A DNA stretch of 64,000 nucleotides. Origin: Aestuariirhabdus sp049985285. Its GTDB lineage: Bacteria > Pseudomonadota > Gammaproteobacteria > Pseudomonadales > Aestuariirhabdaceae. The stretch is taken from positions 279,749 to 343,748 of the forward strand of contig NZ_JBNIEU010000004.1 in assembly GCF_049985285.1 (NCBI RefSeq). Reading direction: 5' to 3'. The notes under the pieces are model-generated. The model saw only the letters and a program-made list of their open reading frames with translations, did no database searches and was not told the origin of the DNA. Of this stretch, positions 61,704 through 64,000 are shown one piece after another. The position numbers and the translations under genes were made by a program. The number at the start of each line of letters is the position of its first letter. Position 1 is the first letter of the stretch.

Positions 61704-62591
61704 CTACTGACCAACCAACTTATGCAGACCAAGGACTCGCTCATAGCGGGAGGGAAATAGCCGCGCCACCAGGTCCATAAAGCGCGCATCCCCGCCCACA
61801 AGAATACGAACTTTCCCCCGCTGCACGCCCTTCAGAATAATGGAGGCCGCATCCTCGGCACTGGTGCGGGCCAACTTATCAAACTGGCGAGTAAAACTCT
61901 GCTTGCTCTGCTTAACATTCTCCTCAGCGACCCGCGCATTTGCGGAGATCTGTGTGCGAATACCACCCGGATGGACACAGCTAACGCCAACAGAACTCCC
62001 GGCAAGCTCGATCCTTAAGGCCTCGGAGTACCCGCGAACGGCAAATTTGGAGGCGTTATAGGCGCCCTGCGTAGGAACCCCGACAATGCCAAAGATACTG
62101 GAGATATTAATCAGGTGGGCTTCATCGACACGTCTTAGTAGCGGCAGAAAAGCTTGGGTTCCATAGACCACACCCCAGAAGTTGATTCCCATCAACCACT
62201 CCATATCGGCGATATCCATGGTTTCGATACGGTCTACTAACGCGACCCCGGCGTTGTTGAACAGCAGATGGCACCCGCCATGACCTGCCTCCACCTCTGC
62301 GGCAAAAGCCTCTACCTGGTCCCGCTGGGACACATCAACTCTATGCACAGAGACCTTGGAGCCATGAGCTTCGGCCTTCTCTCGCGTCTGCTGCAGTCCC
62401 TGCTCATTGATATCGGCCAGCGCCAGATGGGCTCCCTGCTGCGCCAGCTGCAACGCCAGCGCCTGCCCGATGCCCGATCCCGCTCCTGTGATAGCCGCCA
62501 CTTTACCCGCAAAACTCCGCATACGCGCTCCCAGGTCGATCATTTCATCATTTGAATTTCTATTATTCTGCTGCATAGGGCCTGATGACAC
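61704..62591 (-). CDS. Short-chain dehydrogenase/reductase
   Basis: A 295-residue SDR. The cofactor loop is AAITGAGSGIGQALALQLAQ, and NNAGVAL follows. The catalytic Ser-Tyr-Lys triad is in INISSIFGIVG...YNASKFAVRGY. The C-terminus (RILVGGDARFMDLVARLFPS) is typical of acetoin-dehydrogenase-like SDRs with a membrane-associated tail. Start is a GTG at 62591 preceded by GGGGGG; an ATG at 62576 is also possible. Substrate unknown. Confidence 0.9.
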   Translation of the reverse strand: MSSGPMQQNNRNSNDEMIDLGARMRSFAGKVAAITGAGSGIGQALALQLAQQGAHLALADINEQGLQQTREKAEAHGSKVSVHRVDVSQRDQVEAFAAEVEAGHGGCHLLFNNAGVALVDRIETMDIADMEWLMGINFWGVVYGTQAFLPLLRRVDEAHLINISSIFGIVGVPTQGAYNASKFAVRGYSEALRIELAGSSVGVSCVHPGGIRTQISANARVAEENVKQSKQSFTRQFDKLARTSAEDAASIILKGVQRGKVRILVGGDARFMDLVARLFPSRYERVLGLHKLVGQ

Positions 62592-62721
62592 TTAGCCCCC
62601 CCTTTCCGAGGTGCACACAAAATGAGGATTATCATAGGCTTCCAGTCTAACCCGCGGCCCCTGGCCTTACTCGCGATATTTCCCCGAAGATATGCGGATC
62701 ATTCATAGGGGTGATATGCCT

Positions 62722-63381
62722 TCAAGTTGTGCTCGAATCCAGCCAGCGCTCACCGGCTGGGGTTTCAAAGCGTGCGCAGAGTGAAGGTGATCGATCATCG
62801 CCTACTCCCTCAACCGCAACCAGCGCCTCGGCGCCGATCTGTTGTAGCTGATCACGCAACCAGTCGGGACGATTGTGGCGCAGAACGAGCTGCTTCAGGC
62901 AGCACCCCAAATCAGTCATTGCCTTCGATGGATGGCCCTGCGTATGCCACTGCAACAGTGTGGGTAACAACCCGCCCCCCGGCAATTGGCCATCCTCAGG
63001 CAGGGTTATATCCCAACGCAGTGCATCACGGGTCATCGCCTCGACCGTGCCGTAGCACGCCCCGAGTCGAGATGAGCGCGCGCTCAGGTCAGGAACATTG
63101 GCAACCCAGGTATGTAATCGAGGGCCCCTGTCCAGCAACCTGCGTACAGCACTATCATCGAGCCCAAACCAGCGCGGCCGCTGTGGCGGCTCAGCCTTGG
63201 GGTCGATTGCAATTACCTCCAGAAAAACTCCATCACCAACCCGCATCAGATGATTATGGGTACCCATCCTGGGGTGTTTGCCCCCTGCCGGCAGCGATAC
63301 ACCCAATTGCTGCCTAAGATAATCAACACCCTCCTCTACAGTACGCGCCGCCACTACTAAATGGTCCATCGATACTGACAT
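62722..63381 (-). CDS. VOC/glyoxalase-like domain protein
   Basis: A 219-residue protein starting at the ATG at 63381, behind an excellent AGGAGGTGAGCTA site. It begins MSVSMDHLVVAARTVEEGVD and contains GGKHPRMGTHNHLMRVGDGVF and LEVIAIDPKAEPPQRPRWFG, typical of the Glyoxalase_3-like family. Function unknown. Confidence 0.83.
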   Translation of the reverse strand: MSVSMDHLVVAARTVEEGVDYLRQQLGVSLPAGGKHPRMGTHNHLMRVGDGVFLEVIAIDPKAEPPQRPRWFGLDDSAVRRLLDRGPRLHTWVANVPDLSARSSRLGACYGTVEAMTRDALRWDITLPEDGQLPGGGLLPTLLQWHTQGHPSKAMTDLGCCLKQLVLRHNRPDWLRDQLQQIGAEALVAVEGVGDDRSPSLCARFETPAGERWLDSSTT

Positions 63382-63552
63382 TAGCTCACCTCCTGCTCTA
63401 TGCGCCAAGCTAAGACTAACACAGCCTGAATAGATCATTGGGCCGCGGTCGGGAGCTAAAGCCCCCCGTTAAAGATAAGGTTCCTGATCCACAGTTTGTC
63501 ATTCAGGGATAAACACGCCGGGTAGCAAAACTGGCCCTTCCACCAGATTCCC

Positions 63553-64000
63553 ATCGACCCCGCGCGGCTCAACAAAAAAGAGCCCAACCCTCGCGGGTTG
63601 AGCTCTTTCTCTTTATTTGGCGCGCCCGGCACGATTGACCTGTAACGCCCTGTGGGCCGTTACAGCAACAGGGCTTCGTCGCTTCGCTCCTCGGTCCAAC
63701 CTTCTCCGGGAGAAGGTTGTCGAACCACGTTTTCATCGACCCCGCGCGGCTCAACAAAAAAGAGCCCAACCCTCGCGGGTTGAGCTCTTTCTCTTTATTT
63801 GGCGCGCCCGGCACGATTGACCTGTAACGCCCTGTGGGCCGTTACAGCACCAGGGCTTCGTCGCTGCGCTCCTCGGTCCAACCTTCTCCGGGAGAAGGTT
63901 GTCGAACCACGTTCTCATCGACCCCGCGCGGCTCAACAAAAAAGAGCCCAACCCTCGCGGGTTGAGCTCTTTCTCTTTATTTGGCGCGCCCGGCACGATT
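63553..64000. repeat. 182-bp tandem repeat array (two full units plus start of a third)
   Basis: Units start at 63553, 63735 and 63917, so the period is 182 bases, and the first two differ at only about three positions. Each unit holds a terminator-like hairpin (AAAGAGC..AACCC / GGGTT..GCTCTTT, 63577-63608 in unit 1), the 19-base TGGCGCGCCCGGCACGATT (from 63618, 63800 and 63982), an imperfect TGTAACG/CGTTACA hairpin and a perfect AACCTTCTC/GAGAAGGTT hairpin. On the minus strand the 19-mer reads like the 3' end of a tRNA-Arg(CCG)-type gene including CCA, followed by the terminator. The array runs off the window. Confidence 0.9.

Noticed and set aside
62727..63317. A 196-residue rightward frame over the VOC gene
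   Set aside because: Composition is unlike a protein, and the opposite frame has a strong ribosome site and family motifs.
63553..64000. CRISPR array
   Set aside because: The repeat period is 182 bases with no unique spacers; whole units are copied, so it is a tandem duplication.

Overview
The window looks like chromosomal DNA of a motile, probably marine gammaproteobacterium. The flagellar gene order (flgB, cheR and cheV on one strand, flgA-flgM-flgN-pilZ on the other) resembles Pseudomonas/Marinobacter/Oceanospirillales-type genomes, and the oxaloacetate decarboxylase sodium pump plus an NhaC antiporter suggest sodium-based energetics. No rRNA, CRISPR array, transposase, integrase or recognisable transcriptional regulator is visible. 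Genus cannot be assigned from sequence alone.

Layout. 1-5.3 kb: flagellar/chemotaxis block with a near-consensus sigma-54 promoter before flgB and a near-perfect sigma-28 promoter before flgM. 5.3-6.8 kb: two small glycosyltransferase-family genes (TIGR04282/TIGR04283 type) and tRNA-Arg(CCT). 6.9-15.5 kb: DMT exporter, M23 peptidase, an AttEFGH-like ABC exporter with its secreted AttH-like partner, an orphan periplasmic binding protein, yidD and an OmpA lipoprotein. 15.5-17.4 kb: an apparent TIGR03546/TIGR03545 fusion protein.

17.4-34.4 kb is the notable region: two divergent gene sets around a short intergenic space. The leftward set runs from two tiny membrane proteins through a CydA-like membrane cytochrome, a mono-haem cytochrome c, a tri-haem cytochrome c with an ethylbenzene-dehydrogenase-type haem domain and two di-haem peroxidase-like proteins to a Rieske subunit and a molybdopterin large subunit. 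The last four match the composition of the iodate reductase cluster (IdrA, IdrB, IdrP1, IdrP2). They do not match a plain arsenite oxidase, and the large subunit lacks the arsenite-site glutamate. The rightward set holds a cupredoxin, a tiny membrane protein, a universal stress protein with four PCP_red repeats, a radical SAM/SPASM protein with a fifth PCP_red repeat, a protoporphyrinogen-oxidase-like flavoprotein and a small membrane protein. My inference is a periplasmic molybdoenzyme respiratory system with its own quinol-to-cytochrome electron route, plus a linked and undescribed tetrapyrrole-related maturation module.

34.4-64 kb: DNA repair (tag), quinone reductase, a tandem pair of lipoprotein paralogues with the first frameshifted, an MBL hydrolase, a tightly coupled three-gene MotA/MotB-like (ZorAB-like) operon with an unknown third member, oadGAB, dusC, riboflavin synthase, a Nudix protein, a cNMP-binding protein, nhaC, MscS, CorA, PhhB, Smr, TauE, a YjgN/M48 pair, an SDR and a VOC protein. 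The window ends in a 182-bp tandem repeat. Each unit carries a terminator-like hairpin and what looks like the 3' end of a tRNA gene, suggesting an intact tRNA just beyond the window.
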